A stretch of DNA of 64,000 nt from Mytilus californianus (GCF_021869535.1 NW_026262668.1:68469558-68533557); one strand, 5' to 3'. Positions 33,246-44,978 are shown, numbered from the stretch's first letter. Notes: a model not told the origin generated them from the letters alone. Numbers and translations: made by a program.

Positions 33246-34250
33246 TTTACCTCCCTTGGAACAGGTCACCTACGGACACCCGAAATAGTTGATATAATAG
33301 TATAATAGTCCCAGACTTAACTTTCAAAGAATCGATATTCGTGGATGTAATGTTTAAACATATTATAGAGATTGCATCGAATACATAATCAGAAGTGCAA
33401 GATCTCCATAATGGGTGTAGAATGTGGCACTCTCCGTAAACGACGTATATACACATCTATATTCCAACCGGACGTGGCTGCGTATTTATACATCCCGCAC
33501 AGCTAAACAGACTCTTATTCTATTTATTATGCATTTTACTGCCGATTTGTAGAAATCCATTTTGAACATATTTGAAAAAATACCATGTTACCATTGAGTG
33601 CTTAAACTGATATTATAGTACACATTACGCCATTCTGTCAACAGAAAACCACACGCATTCAAAGGTGATTACTTTTGCATCGTTTTTGTTCATTCGTTTC
33701 CAACAAATAAGAAAAATATGTTGAAACAAAATGCAACAATGAGAAAAAAATTGCAATAGACAGGTCTTTTATTTGTCTTACATGTCAAGGTCCATCGACG
33801 TTACCCTGAAATAAAATGAAACGTCTAATATTAATTAATTTATCATAACATGAAGAAATAAGCATTATAAATAAATATCAATATACCAGTTATGTATAAA
33901 CATACAAAAATGATTTTGTTTCAATGTCATGTTATTGGATACATTTTAAGAGGGAGTTGTTAGGGAACTCTTGAAAGATAACGATAGCCCCTCCATTACA
34001 GCCTATTTCCCCACTTTTCAGCTACATATTTATAAATTAAAGGCAATACTATTCTACTGGTTTAATGTCCAGTCAGAATTTGGATGTGCTCCATACACAA
34101 ACACTGCACCAAAATAGTTATGAGGAAGAATGACTGAAATCGACACTTCACAAGTTTTACGGTCACCATCACGAATCGGTTGGCCTACACGATAAGTCGG
34201 TGTATCATCTCATTTGCATGTTTTCGCAGTCTGAGATCTTTAGGTGTTAA
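33246..34250. other. No intact gene; PLE remnant at its end
   Basis: 33246-33950 is AT-rich with 'cgtggctgcgtatttataca' near 33471, a phrase linked to mussel repeat junctions. 33960-34215 carries a decayed PLE C-terminus: 'tttacggtcaccatcacgaat', 'ggttggcctacacgata' reads '...H/RHHESVGLHDK' as in 26390-26440. Confidence 0.45.
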
Positions 34251-34259
34251 TTAAGTCGT

Positions 34260-34770
34260 CTTATTTTATTTAACCTGTGATATTTCGATTGTGTGACAAT
34301 TCGCAGATGCATGCATAACCAAGGAAATATACCTTATCGACGCTTGCGGTCTCGCACCCTTAAAGGTAACGGGGAATAAATATATGGCAACTCTTGGTCT
34401 TCCAACCGGCAGTAAAACCCTTGTCAAAGTGGTGTGTCCTTTTGGTTCAGCGGGATGCACAAGTACGCAGCAACGTCTGGTCAGCATAGAGACGTTTAAT
34501 CCGATGCCTCGTGTAGAGAGTACCACGCCCTCTGCACGTTAAGAACCCCCATGCAACAACTCTTTGAGGGGTCCGTAGGATTCCTGTTAGAAGGGAAAAT
34601 GTCTTTCCCTATCCAATATACCCTCATTTTTCTAGTGGCAGTCTAAATTTCCCCGACCTTCATCGCGGACGGCCTCTGTTACAGGACCTATTTATTAATT
34701 TGTTCTGGTACTAAACGTGCATGAAATATTTGGCACTCGAGTTAAGCAACCAACAAGCAATAAATCCTTT
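34260..34770 (-). repeat. SINE-like repeat, minus strand
   Basis: Reverse of the repeat at 31345-31530: 'cacgttaagaacccccatg', 'caacaactctttgaggg', 'ctttccctatccaatatacc', 'ggcagtctaaatttcc'. It ends with 'catgaaatatttggcactcg', 'gttaagcaaccaac' at 34721-34760. Length and end structure suggest a short interspersed element. I could not find A and B promoter boxes. Confidence 0.5.
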
Positions 34771-34899
34771 TGGAGTTCATGAGAGTCCCTCGGATTTTGT
34801 TTATTACCTTCATTTGTTTTTTGTTTTTTATTTTAACCGCTTTATGAGATTTGAACCTCGGGTAAACCATTAATCCTACAATAGTTTTTAGCCTGTATC

Positions 34900-35740
34900 A
34901 AGTCAGGGTATTGTAAATTAAAAAGGGGGGATGAAAATAACACGTTGGGAAATTCGTTCGTCCAACGTGCCGGTTTTTTTTTAATTTACCTTCATTAGGA
35001 ACGCTCAAACCATAGAAAAATTGAAAACCAAGATGTATAAATACCTGAAAACGTGGGAGACGAACTTCACTGCATATTTAAATGCTCATCTTTTGGAAGT
35101 GAGATAGGTGCCCTTATCTTAGTTAACTGAACATTGCAATATTTATTTTATTTTCTTCTTGCTTTTACATTAATTCCAGTATAGGTTCCGACGGTAGACA
35201 AAATAAATGTAGAATACTTTGAAGATCATAATTATGTCTATCATAATTCAATATTCGAAAACATAGATTTTACGAACATCTAGACTACTAGTAAACTACA
35301 ATTTAATCTTCGGATATGAATGCATTTGCTCTTCAAAGGGTGATTTTTGTAAACCTAACGTCAAGTAGCAAATATTTTAAATGCATAGGCAGGGCGAGAA
35401 CAAATTCACAAATAAATCAATATGTATAGGTTCTACAATGGGTATCGATCGAGACAAAAGCAGGAACTCAAGAATGCTACTAGAAATGAGGGAATGTTAT
35501 ATGACAGAAATTGTGACTTGCAACAGGCCATTTAAGAAATCCTCAAAGAATTGTTGCTCGAGTTCTTGCAAGTGCTTAGAGCACGACATCGTAATAAGCG
35601 TCCTGTTCCGACTAGACGTGGCTATGTATTTAAGCATCCCGAAAGGCAAAACGGATGCCCATCTGCAACACGGATTTACTACTGAATGGGATAAATCAGG
35701 TAACCATATTTCTTTACCCCAGTTTTCCCTTGGGTAGATA
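34900..35740. other. Mixed repeat fragments, no gene supported
   Basis: 34960-35020 has the reverse complement of a decayed class 2 hammerhead ('ccttcattaggaacgctc'). 35380-35740 is a SINE-like piece ('gcaacaggccatttaagaaa', 'cctcaaagaattgttgctcg', 'gacgtggctatgtattt'). The 118-codon frame there is translated repeat. Confidence 0.45.
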
Positions 35741-36715
35741 CGATAATGTAGCCTGTGTTCGCTACTGTAGCGGTATGGTTAAGAGGCGGAAGATACCAAT
35801 GGAAATTCCAAACCCACAAGTCGGAAGAATAACTGACGCCATGGAAAAAGACGAAATGATTGGTGTCTTCTGTCGCTTTTTTCAATCTGCCTGTTTTAAT
35901 GTTATAGGCTGTATCTAACTCAAGCTTTCTGCATCAGGTCAATTTCCAAATCAGAAAGCATACTGTGTGTCCACTTTTTTTGCAATCAACTTCATAAAGT
36001 TAAAATCTCTATATTTCTTGATGGAAGTTGAGACAATGGAAACAAAGTGAACTGTCATTTTTAATATGCTCTTACAAATCTGAATACCTTTCTTTCAGCT
36101 CATAGACCTCAAATCTGTTTCATTCATGATTGAATTTTCTGTTAGGTTGGACAGTCCAGCTGGTAATACTTATACTGCCTTAGCATTTCATGTTTATTGA
36201 AAGAAATTTCTTCCTTTATATCCTCATTCTCCTTATCACTCCCTCCTGGTCTGACAAGTATATGAGAGATAACCCATTCCCCAAAGGGCATATGCTTTTA
36301 AATGGACCACCCTGAAGTACAACTAAATGCTATATGTCCAAGTTCAGCCATTTTACATGTAAGTATACCTGTAAGAAAGTGTAGAAAACAGTGATACTGA
36401 ATTTAAATATATACACTTATGTGCAGCATAAGTGACTTTATGGTACAATGAAAGATTGTAACTTTTAATTGTATTAAGTCTTTTGATATCATGTTTTGTA
36501 AATGTTAGAAATATTAGAAATATGTAGAAAATAGTTTTGTACAGTACATAGGTGCTTATCTGACTTGAAACTCTTAGGAATTTTGTAATTGATATGGGGG
36601 CGCTACTTCAAGCACATGTTTTAATATGCAGCCTCTTTTTCAAATAGCTGCCGAAGGAAGAACACGTACAGAAATTTGGTGACACTCAATTTCATAAAAT
36701 ATTTTAATCTAATAA
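35741..36715. other. No gene seen upstream of the DIRS element
   Basis: I searched for a gag-like ORF or terminal repeat of the DIRS element here and found none. A 17-base direct repeat 'ataaaatattttaatc' (36695-36728) sits right at the start of the RT frame. Confidence 0.5.
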
Positions 36716-38221
36716 AATATTTTAATCAAATATGGGTTCGATGTAGGATTCAGAGGTTCTGTTCATCATAATACAGTTAATAATTTATTATCAGCAAAGA
36801 CTAAACCTGATATTGTTAGACAAAAAATTCAAAATGAAATTAATGCAAATAGATTTGTTGGCCCTTTTGATTCAAAACCTTTTACAGAAATGCAATTATC
36901 CCCTTTGGGACTAGCAGAAAAGAAAATGCCTGGGACATATAGAATGATCCACCACTTATCTTTCCCTGAAGGATCATCAATCAATGACAACATACCACAA
37001 GACAAATGCAGTGTACAGTATGCTTCCATTCAAGATGCAATAGAACTGATTAAGTCTGTAGGAAGAAAAAGTTTTTGTGCAAAAACCGACATATCCAGTG
37101 CTTTTCGAATTATAAACATAAAAGAATCACAATACAAACTATTTGGCTTCATGTGGGAGGGGAAATACTATTACGATAAAAATCTGCAAATGGGTTGTAG
37201 TTCTAGTTGTCAAATTTTTGAAAATTTTAGCACAGCCATTGAATGGATCGCAAAAAATAAAGTACTTATTCCAAACATAGTGCATATTTTAGATGATTTT
37301 ATGATAGTAGACAAAACCGAAGATGGGTGTAAGAAAAAATTAGAACGTTTTCTTGCAATTTGTAAAGATATGGGTATACCAATTTCTAAGGAAAAAACAT
37401 TCCAGCCATCCAAGGTTATGAGTTTTGTTGGTTACGAAATAGACACTAGGTTGATGGAAGTTAGACTTCCAATTGATAAGCTTGATAAATGTCACAATCT
37501 TTTAACCGTAGTGTTACAAAAAGAAAAAATTACACTGAGGGAACTTCAATCTATCATTGGTACACTCAACTTTGCTTGTGCAGTTGTCATCCCAGGAAGG
37601 GCATTTCTGAGAAGACTAATAGACTTAACAATTGGGGTCAAAAAATCCTTTCATAGAATACGAATGACAAAATCAGTTAAGCAAGATCTAAATACATGGC
37701 AAAATTTTTTAAAGAATTTTTATGGGAAGTCATTGATTTTATCAGACCGTTGGTTAACATCTGATCAGCTACATTTGTTTACAGATGCCTCTGGTACATA
37801 CGGTTATGGTGCTTTGTTTGGTTCACAATGGTTCTTAGGCAAATGGGACACAAAATGGCAAAAACAAAATATTGCCTTTTTAGAGCTATATCCCATAGTC
37901 TTGGCAGTTGAAATATGGGGCCACCGATTTGAAAACCAGTGCATATATTTTCATACAGACAATATAGCTTTAGTGTCTGTAATTAATAAACAAACATCTA
38001 AAGATGCGTTAATTATGTTCCTAATAAGGAGACTAGTTCTACACTGCTTGAGAAACAATGTGAACTTTAAGGCAAAACACATATATGGTTCAAAAAATGT
38101 TTTGGCAGATGCACTTTCTCGTCAACAGGTACAGAAATTTCATCGGTTAGCACCATGGGCAGACACTGTTCCCAAACCAGTTCCCAATCTACCAGATTTG
38201 CCAAGCTACAGAAACCCTTAA
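36716..38221 (+). CDS. DIRS/Ngaro-type reverse transcriptase-RNase H
   Basis: The frame is open from 36716 (after TAA) to TAA at 38219-38221; the first ATG is at 36890 (443 residues). Homology starts before that ATG ('YGFDVGFRGSVHHNTVNNLL' from 36731), so the true start is upstream, joined or lost. From the ATG: RT motif A KTDISSAFR (Asp67), motif B MGCSSSCQIFENFS (101-114), motif C LDDF (134-137), then RNase H with Asp299 (FTDASG), Glu332, Asp357 (HTDN) and Asp408 (LADALSR). All catalytic positions are kept and there is no stop or frameshift. It copies element RNA into DNA. It overlaps the recombinase frame by 67 bases, a usual DIRS arrangement. Confidence 0.92.
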   Translation, partial: NILIKYGFDVGFRGSVHHNTVNNLLSAKTKPDIVRQKIQNEINANRFVGPFDSKPFTEMQLSPLGLAEKKMPGTYRMIHHLSFPEGSSINDNIPQDKCSVQYASIQDAIELIKSVGRKSFCAKTDISSAFRIINIKESQYKLFGFMWEGKYYYDKNLQMGCSSSCQIFENFSTAIEWIAKNKVLIPNIVHILDDFMIVDKTEDGCKKKLERFLAICKDMGIPISKEKTFQPSKVMSFVGYEIDTRLMEVRLPIDKLDKCHNLLTVVLQKEKITLRELQSIIGTLNFACAVVIPGRAFLRRLIDLTIGVKKSFHRIRMTKSVKQDLNTWQNFLKNFYGKSLILSDRWLTSDQLHLFTDASGTYGYGALFGSQWFLGKWDTKWQKQNIAFLELYPIVLAVEIWGHRFENQCIYFHTDNIALVSVINKQTSKDALIMFLIRRLVLHCLRNNVNFKAKHIYGSKNVLADALSRQQVQKFHRLAPWADTVPKPVPNLPDLPSYRNP

Positions 38222-39132
38222 ATAAAATTTTTAACAACATCTTATCTGAATCCTCACAAAAAACTTATAGAAGAGCAATTATCCACTATAAGAGTTTTGC
38301 TGAAGAATATGGCATTAGATTTCAGTTACCACTTACTAGTTCAGATCTCATACTATTTATAGCACATTTGAAAAACAAAGATCTTGCATCAAGTTCTATC
38401 TCAACATACATATCAGCAATTGGTTTTACACACAAAATTAATAATTGGCCTGATCTAACTGATTCATTCATTATTGATAAGGTACTGAAATCAGTGCATA
38501 AGGGAAGAAATCAAGATATGAGACTTCCAATTACTAGTACAATTTTGAATCATTTAATAGATGCATTAAAACAGACAATATCTAATAGATATGATCAAAT
38601 TCTATTCAAAGCAATGTTCACCCTAGCATACCATGCTCTTTTAAGAATTGGTGAGATGACAGTCAACAACAAAAATTACAATCATGTTATTAGTTTAAGT
38701 CAAACTGTTGTGTTACACGAAAAATTAAGTATCAGTTTCATGGACTTCAAACATTCAAATGGAAAACAATTCCATTTAGAAATAGCTAAGAATAAAAATA
38801 ACAATATTTGTGCAGTAACGGCACTTACTAGTTACTTAACTTTGAGAACAAACACAACGGGTCCACTATTCCTCAACTCCAGTGGAGAAGCTGTTTCTAG
38901 ACAATTATTCCAACATGCTCTGAATGGTGCTTTGAACTTTTGTGGGCTCAGCAGAGCATATTACAAACCTCATAGTTTCAGGATAGGCTTTGCTACCGAC
39001 GCAAGTGCAAAAGGATTGTCCACAGAAACCATAAGAAATTTAGGTAGATGGAGTCCGATGCATTCAAATTATATATTAGACAATCAGGTCAAATTTCTAA
39101 CCTTTAGTCATGTTTATCTGTCTCACAACTGA
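38155..39132 (+). CDS. DIRS/Ngaro-type tyrosine recombinase
   Basis: 325 codons in a different frame, overlapping the RT-RNase H end. An N-terminal SAM-like binding half ('SESSQKTYRRAIIHYKSFAEEYG') precedes the catalytic domain with Arg164 (ALLRIGEM), His273-x-x-Arg276 (HSFRIG), Trp299 (GRWS) and Tyr306 (NYI), a complete catalytic set. It would join the circular cDNA of the element into the genome without a target duplication. With no internal stop this copy may be recent. No gag ORF or terminal repeats were identified, so the whole element is either 5'-truncated or its ends are unrecognised. Confidence 0.92.
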   Translation: MGRHCSQTSSQSTRFAKLQKPLNKIFNNILSESSQKTYRRAIIHYKSFAEEYGIRFQLPLTSSDLILFIAHLKNKDLASSSISTYISAIGFTHKINNWPDLTDSFIIDKVLKSVHKGRNQDMRLPITSTILNHLIDALKQTISNRYDQILFKAMFTLAYHALLRIGEMTVNNKNYNHVISLSQTVVLHEKLSISFMDFKHSNGKQFHLEIAKNKNNNICAVTALTSYLTLRTNTTGPLFLNSSGEAVSRQLFQHALNGALNFCGLSRAYYKPHSFRIGFATDASAKGLSTETIRNLGRWSPMHSNYILDNQVKFLTFSHVYLSHN

Positions 39133-39592
39133 TCCTGTAATGACGTAATTTGTGAATGAATTACCGCCGTTTATTATTTTATATTTTGTACAGGGCTTGT
39201 GGGTCACAGCTCATTACATATCGCAAACAGAATAACAGTTCATATTATATGGAAACGGTGGACAATTGGGAAAGGTGAATTATGACGCTTATTTAAGCTG
39301 ATACAAGGACAACCTAAAACCAGGAATTCATCCGTTTACCATTGAAATGACCAAATTTTACTGAGAAGTAATTGACAGAAAACAGCTTGCCAGGACTGGA
39401 TTCTTAAAATCTCCCATTAACATGTAGTAATATTTATCAGTAAACTTATAACAATATATAAGGAAATACAGTTATCTGAAAGGGAAAAGAGGTATTAATA
39501 CAATTATTGAATGCATGTTTTTGCTGTAAGAATTTAGTCAATAGTAAACAAACTTGGTCTGTTATTGCATCAAGTAAAAATATTTGTTTGAC
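39133..39592. other. Region after the recombinase, no gene
   Basis: It could contain the 3' end of the DIRS element. I found no copy of it upstream of the RT, which would mark split direct repeats. Confidence 0.45.
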
Positions 39593-40330
39593 ACGATGTC
39601 TGTAAATTGTGTCTTTTTAGTATATTTTGGTTTGTATCAAGTAGATACATTGATAGGACACAATGTCTGTAAATTGTGTCTTTTTAGTATATTTTAGTTT
39701 GTATCAAGTAGATACATTGATAGGACACAATGTCTGTAAATTGTGTCTTCTTAGTATATTTTGGTTTGTATCAAGTAGATACATTGATAGGACACAATGT
39801 CTGTAAATTGTGTCTTTTTAGTATATTTTGGTTTGTATCAAGTAGATACATTGATAGGACACAATGTCTGTAAATTGTGTCTTTTTAGTATATTTTAGTT
39901 TGTATCAAGTAGATACATTGATAGGACACAATGTCTGTAAATTGTGTCTTTTTAGTATATTTTAGTTTGTATCAAGTAGATACATTGATAGGACACAATG
40001 TCTGTAAATTGTGTCTTTTTAGTATATTTTAGTTTGTATCAAGTAGATACATTGATAGGACACAATGTCTGTAAATTGTGTCTTTTTAGTATATTTTAGT
40101 TTGTATCAAGTAGATACATTGATAAGACACAATGTCTGTAAATTGTGTCTTTTTAGTATATTTGGTTTGTATCAAGTAGATACATTGATAAGACACAATG
40201 TCTGTAAATTGTGTCTCTTTAGTTTATGATTGGTTGTATAAAGTAGATACGTAGGTAGGACACAATGTCTGTAAATTGTGTCTTTTAGGATAAAGGACAT
40301 TCGTGGGACTCAATGTCTGTATATTGTGAA
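39593..40330. repeat. Minisatellite, about 11 units of 67 bp
   Basis: Unit landmarks: GACACAATGTCTGTAAATTG, 'tgtctttttagtatatttt', 'gtatcaagtagatac', 'attgatag'. Each unit holds two palindromes: GACACAAT...ATTGTGTC and GTATC-aagta-GATAC. Central units differ by single bases, and the last two or three are increasingly diverged. It begins about 460 bp after the DIRS recombinase stop. Confidence 0.95.
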
Positions 40331-41487
40331 TTTTTAGTATATACATTTGTTGCATAATTTTTTACTTGTTTATAAACAGTACATAGAATCATAAGTTTTA
40401 TCATTTGCATAAGTAGGATGATGGGTGATGCGGGTTTACTTTAGGGCAGCGTATTCAGCTCCATAAGAGCTTCATACGTCATGGCGGTATCTGCTCCCAA
40501 AAGTTGAGATGTTACACTATTATTAACAAATTTATAGTCAAGGGGAGATAACTCTAAATTGATTGACTTTTCAAAAATTTCAATTTTAATAATTGATGAC
40601 ATTTGTCTTTTCACTTATTACATAATATGCTCATTGGTTCAGATTGTAATGAAAGTATTGTATATTTAAATTCAAAATTGGTACTTATAATTGTAGTGTA
40701 TGCAAATTTTATACATGTATCTTTTGATATGATTGATTTTGAAACATAAACTGTCACATCTGTGGCCTGCATCATCATAACATGTGTTAGTTTTTATTTT
40801 GACTTTAGCGGACCATAAATATTACAATATATAAAATAGATATTGTTGTGTGGTCATTTTCCATCACAATCTACTCAACTTCATTTGTTTGGTACAATGA
40901 GAACTTGATGTCATTAGCCAACGCCATTAATTTGAGTGGTCTAGCGATAAACAAGTATTAGTTTTGACTTTCAACTAAAGAAACTCTCTCTTGTTTCATA
41001 ACCATAGATAATTTACGTGTACAACAATCACTGCAACCGACATAAGATATACTTTTTATCGCTTTTTCTTAAATTTTGCTTTCATATATATTTATCATCT
41101 CAAGCAACTCGTCTGAAGAGTGACAACATAATGACGTCATAAGCCATGTCATTTACGCTTTTTTTTTATATAGAAAATGGCGATCAATAGATTTTATCGC
41201 TGTGTTTCCTCTCATCTTTCTGCATGATAATTTTCCATCTATCACCTTCGGATGTTACGGACATCAGTTAAACCCAAGAGTGTGTGCCAGCCTAGGTCAT
41301 TTCATTGCAGTAATTAGTATCTTTTTCAAGATTACTGTTTTTGTCGATGTCAAAACATATAATTATCATTCTATTCATTTAGGGATGTCAACGAGTACTC
41401 AAGTATAGCTCGGCAGTACCGAGTATCGAATAACAAAATGATACTCGACTCATCGGTTCATTTTCTGTTAGCATGTTGTTGCAGTCT
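40331..41487. other. AT-rich region, no gene seen
   Basis: The frame at 41202-41408 has no motif. 'gactcatcggttcattttc' near 41444 and neighbours were not recognised. Confidence 0.45.
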
Positions 41488-41491
41488 TTAA

Positions 41492-42685
41492 GGGCATTCA
41501 ATACAGTTTTGATCCCAAGGTGAATTATTGACGAAAATTTGCATACAAGCTATAATTTTTTTTCACCTAGTCAATTTAAGTATGTAATACAAAATATACC
41601 TTCATGTGCTACTTTTCGAGATAAATTGGATCGAAATATTAGACATTTATTCAGATTTCGGTTCCTTGGACAGACATATATATAACTGTTTTGTTTCAAA
41701 AGATAAACGCAAGCGGATTTTGGTAAAAAGCAATTGGAATGTCTTCTTTACATAACTATGCTCTAAAGTTGTGTAACAATTCTTTGGAAATAAATCAATT
41801 TGATTAAATTGTCATGATTTTATGGACAAAACGACATTTTTGCTGTATCTTTATCTAGTTTAAACAAATTTCATCTGTGGTTTGTTCATAAAAATTGGTA
41901 CAAATAATCTGTCAGTTTTAAATAGAGGGGCTCGTGTACTCGTTTTCAAGCTAATGATTAAGGAAGCAATACACAGTTGGGGAAAAAAACTTAAATAAAC
42001 ACTCATAATTTTAACTACCCTCTTTCCCTTGCTTTCTCACAAATAAGGCTTAATAATTGTGTTATGTATGTGCATATGTATAGAAACAGCATCTCCCAAA
42101 GATTTGATTTCCAATAGTTAAAATGGTAAAATATAATATCTTTTTGGTGAAACCATGGCAGCAATCTGCATTCATTTGATACAAAATAATGCAAAAAGGT
42201 GGTTAAAAATGTCACAAAAGTCCCCAAAATTTGGTCTAAAGTAGAATTTCAATCCTGTAGAGTGATATCTTTTCCGAAGCCATTGACATTTATCTATCAA
42301 GAGGTAAAAAAAAATATGCATTTCACCGCATTTTTACATAAAATTGAATTGAAAAGTTCAAGCGGCAAATATTTGTTGAAAACACGACAATAATTTCTAG
42401 ATCTATGGGCGGTACGGATGTGAAAATACGGACTCAAACAGAAAATGGCCTATTAAACATGCAAAAATCAATTTTGATGTTCATATAAATCCACTTTGAA
42501 GGCTGTATTATTCTTATGCTATTTAAAAATGAGTTTTATTGCACAATAACTCCCATATTTATAAAATTCACCAAACTCCTAACTGTGTATTGTTACCTAA
42601 AACCTCGATATGACATAGTTTGACGTCGCGAAAAATAACATTTCACGTTATAGCAAAGTCATTACCTCCCCTGTAGATTTTGGGA
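41492..42685. mobile_element. Relative of the TTAA MITE at 21593, with a nested insertion
   Basis: Starts after TTAA (41488-41491) with GGGCATTCAATACAGTTTTG and follows the 21593 copy: 'gatcccaaggtgaat', 'tttgcatacaagctat', 'ttcatgtgctac', 'aaacgcaagcggatttt'. It resumes after the insertion with 'cctcgatatgacatagtttg', 'cgtcgcgaaaa', 'cattacctcccctgta'. The right terminal repeat is lost. Confidence 0.8.
41962..42597. mobile_element. 636-bp nested MITE, TAA-flanked (Harbinger-like)
   Basis: The ends GGAAGCAATACACAGTTGGG and (complement of) GGTAACAATACACAGTTAGG are inverted. TAA flanks both sides (41959-41961, 42598-42600). It is absent from the sibling host copy at 22100, which gives an approximate empty site. 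No transposase; the interior is AT-rich. Confidence 0.8.
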
Positions 42686-42889
42686 GATTCGTAAGAACCA
42701 TAACCTTTGACCACATAGATTTAAGTAGTGGCATAGCTCTAACCTAGATAATTCTCTCATAAATTCCACAATGGTCGGAAGTTGCGCTCTTTATTTCATA
42801 TAACAAAAAAAATGACTTTTTCGGCCATATAAGGAAAGAACGAGACTTTACTAGCTATCATACTGCACTGATCAGGTAAAAGAGAGGCG

Positions 42890-43138
42890 ACAGATATTAA
42901 AGGGACATTCAAACTTATAAGTCTAAATATAAACTGACAATGTCCATGGCAAAAAATGAAATAAAGACCAAAAGAAAAACAACAATATACAAAACACAAC
43001 AAAGAAAACTAAAGACAGAGCAACACGAACCTTACCAAAAAACTGGAGATAATCTTGGGTGCTCCGGAAGGGTACGAAGATCCTGCTCCACATGTGACAC
43101 ACGTCGTGTTGCTCATATAAGTACAAACCCGGTGATAA
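42890..43138 (-). repeat. PLE type 2 tail, minus strand
   Basis: Reverse complement of 26548-26790: 'gggacattcaaacttataag', 'gacaatgtccatggc', 'agagcaacacgaacc', 'gatcctgctccacatgtg', 'cgtcgtgttgctcat'. It is cut abruptly at 43138, where the type 1 tail begins. Confidence 0.7.
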
Positions 43139-44765
43139 TGACAAATGTAAAACAATTCAAACGAGAAAACTAACGGCCTGATTTATGTACAAAACAATGA
43201 ACGAAAAACAAATATGATATACAGCGACAACCACTGAATAACAGACTCCTGACTTGGGACAGGCTCATAGAGAATATGGCGGGGTTAAACAGTTTGTTGG
43301 CACCAAAACCTCTCGCTAACCTGTGACAGTCGTGTATAAGTACAACATAAGAAAAAACTATAAAAATTAGTTGAAAAGGGCTTAACTCATCAGATCGATA
43401 CAAAGCAGAAAACATCTGACGGACACACAGACCGAACGTGGCAGGGTATTTATACATCCCCACAACAAAAAAGACTCTTTATGTACAGACATGAGAGTAC
43501 TCGCCGTTACTGACAGCTAGTTTAAAGCCAATAACACTGATAAAACAAATCATGCATCTAAAACTAAAATATCAATCAGTACACATCCAACATCCCATGG
43601 ATTTAATGTAAAGGCGTCATTAACAGTCACAGAAAACATGACTTTTGTGCAATGCCTAGATGCAGGTATCGAAAGATTGTAGAGCCATGAATGTGCATAT
43701 GTACATAAAAATAATATATAATATGATTTTAATTGACTGATAACAAAATCATTATTTATACCAATAGAAACAATATTCAAAGATCTAATTACAGCGTTGA
43801 ATTGGTAACCTTTTAGATTAAGTTTATTTAAAGGATCGATAATTTTGTTTATAGGATCGATAAGTGTATTTAAAGGATCGATAAGTGTACCCGGATCGTA
43901 TCTAAATTTCCGGGCTCGGTAAACAACATCTCCGTAATACATACGGGCATAGCGAACGAGTTGTGATATAAAAACACCGTAAGATGTTGCCAAAGGAACA
44001 TCACCGTCCAAAAAAGGAAAATTAACAATACGAAACGAAAAATCGTCCCTTTTGTCGTAAATATTGTGTAGCGTTTCCCGTGTAAAACTGAAATATCTAA
44101 ATCTGGGAAATGACAGTTATTACAGTTTAATATTGATGTGTTGAATGTTATTTCCTTTGGGTAAATTTTGGCAGTATTTTTAGAAAATTCTTGATTATTT
44201 AGCAAAAAATATATCATCTAAATAACGGTTAGTGTTGTTGAATTTATCAATTAAATGCAATTTGAACGGGTCTTTACTGATTTTGGTCATAAACTGATTC
44301 ATAACAGTACAAGAACAAGTCTGCTATTTAAGGGGCGCAATTGGTGCCCATAGGAATACCTACAACCTGTCGATAAACTTTATTGCCGAAACGTACATAA
44401 ATGTATCAAGGAGAAAGTTAACAGCTTCAATCATTTCATCACACCTCCAGTAAGTATATCTAGCATATTTACCTTTCTCATTAGAGAAGAAGGCTTTAAA
44501 TGAGCTGCAACAAATATCTTTGCAATCAGATTTATCAAACGAACATTGAATTAAATAGAAAAACTTTTGTTTGATAAAATTGTATGAAGTAGAGTGTAAA
44601 GAGTTGAAAAGTCAAAACTGTTAACAGAATCAAAAGGACCATCAAAGGCACGTAGTTTATCTAAAACACCCAAGACTGTTTTATACTCCAAAAATAGTTA
44701 ATTCCACTACTTTCATATGTTTTATTACAAAAGTTCGTGATAAGTTCTTTGATAGTAGTGAAGGA
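43139..44765 (-). pseudogene. Penelope-like element type 1, minus-strand copy
   Basis: Read on the minus strand from 44765: RT parts with 'IGIPMGTNCAP' near 44340-44370 and 'TLHSTSYNFI' near 44590, then after a gap the segment 44217-43870 ('LNTSILNCNNCHFPDLDISVLHGKRYT'), and 43550-44011 ('DGDVPLATSYGVFISQLVRYARMYYGDVVYRARKFRYDPGTLIDPLNTL...') ending 'FVISQLKSY'. The tail runs to 43139. A local triplication of 'IDPLN(T/K)' codons at 43838-43900 is peculiar to this copy. It has several frameshifts and the last 170 bp of the tail are missing. Confidence 0.78.
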
Positions 44766-44768
44766 ACT

Positions 44769-44978
44769 ACTGTAAATTCAGAAATTATGGCGAGGTTTTT
44801 ATTATTGCGAATAATGCGACTGAATGAGTATCGCAATAATAAAAACTCGCATTCTGATATCCGGTACATAAATCTATATGCATATTTTCCTAAAATCGCA
44901 ATAATTAATCTCGCATTTTAGTAAATTCTTTAAAAATCGCAATAATAAATGCACGCAATAATTTCAAAATTTACAGTA
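44769..44978. mobile_element. 210-bp MITE with TACTGTAAATT ends
   Basis: The inverted ends TACTGTAAATTCAGAAATTAT and ATAATTTCAAAATTTACAGTA include TA at both tips, so a TA target (mariner/Tc1-like) is likely. The interior repeats 'cgcaataat(a/t)aa' several times in both orientations. It inserted next to the 5' end of the minus-strand PLE. Confidence 0.75.

Noticed and set aside
35381-35737. 118-codon frame upstream of the DIRS element as a gag candidate
   Set aside because: It reads through a SINE-like repeat shared with 31345-31530 and 59075-59285 and lies more than 1 kb from the RT.
39593-40330. CRISPR-like array
   Set aside because: The units are contiguous 67-bp copies without unique spacers, in an animal genome.
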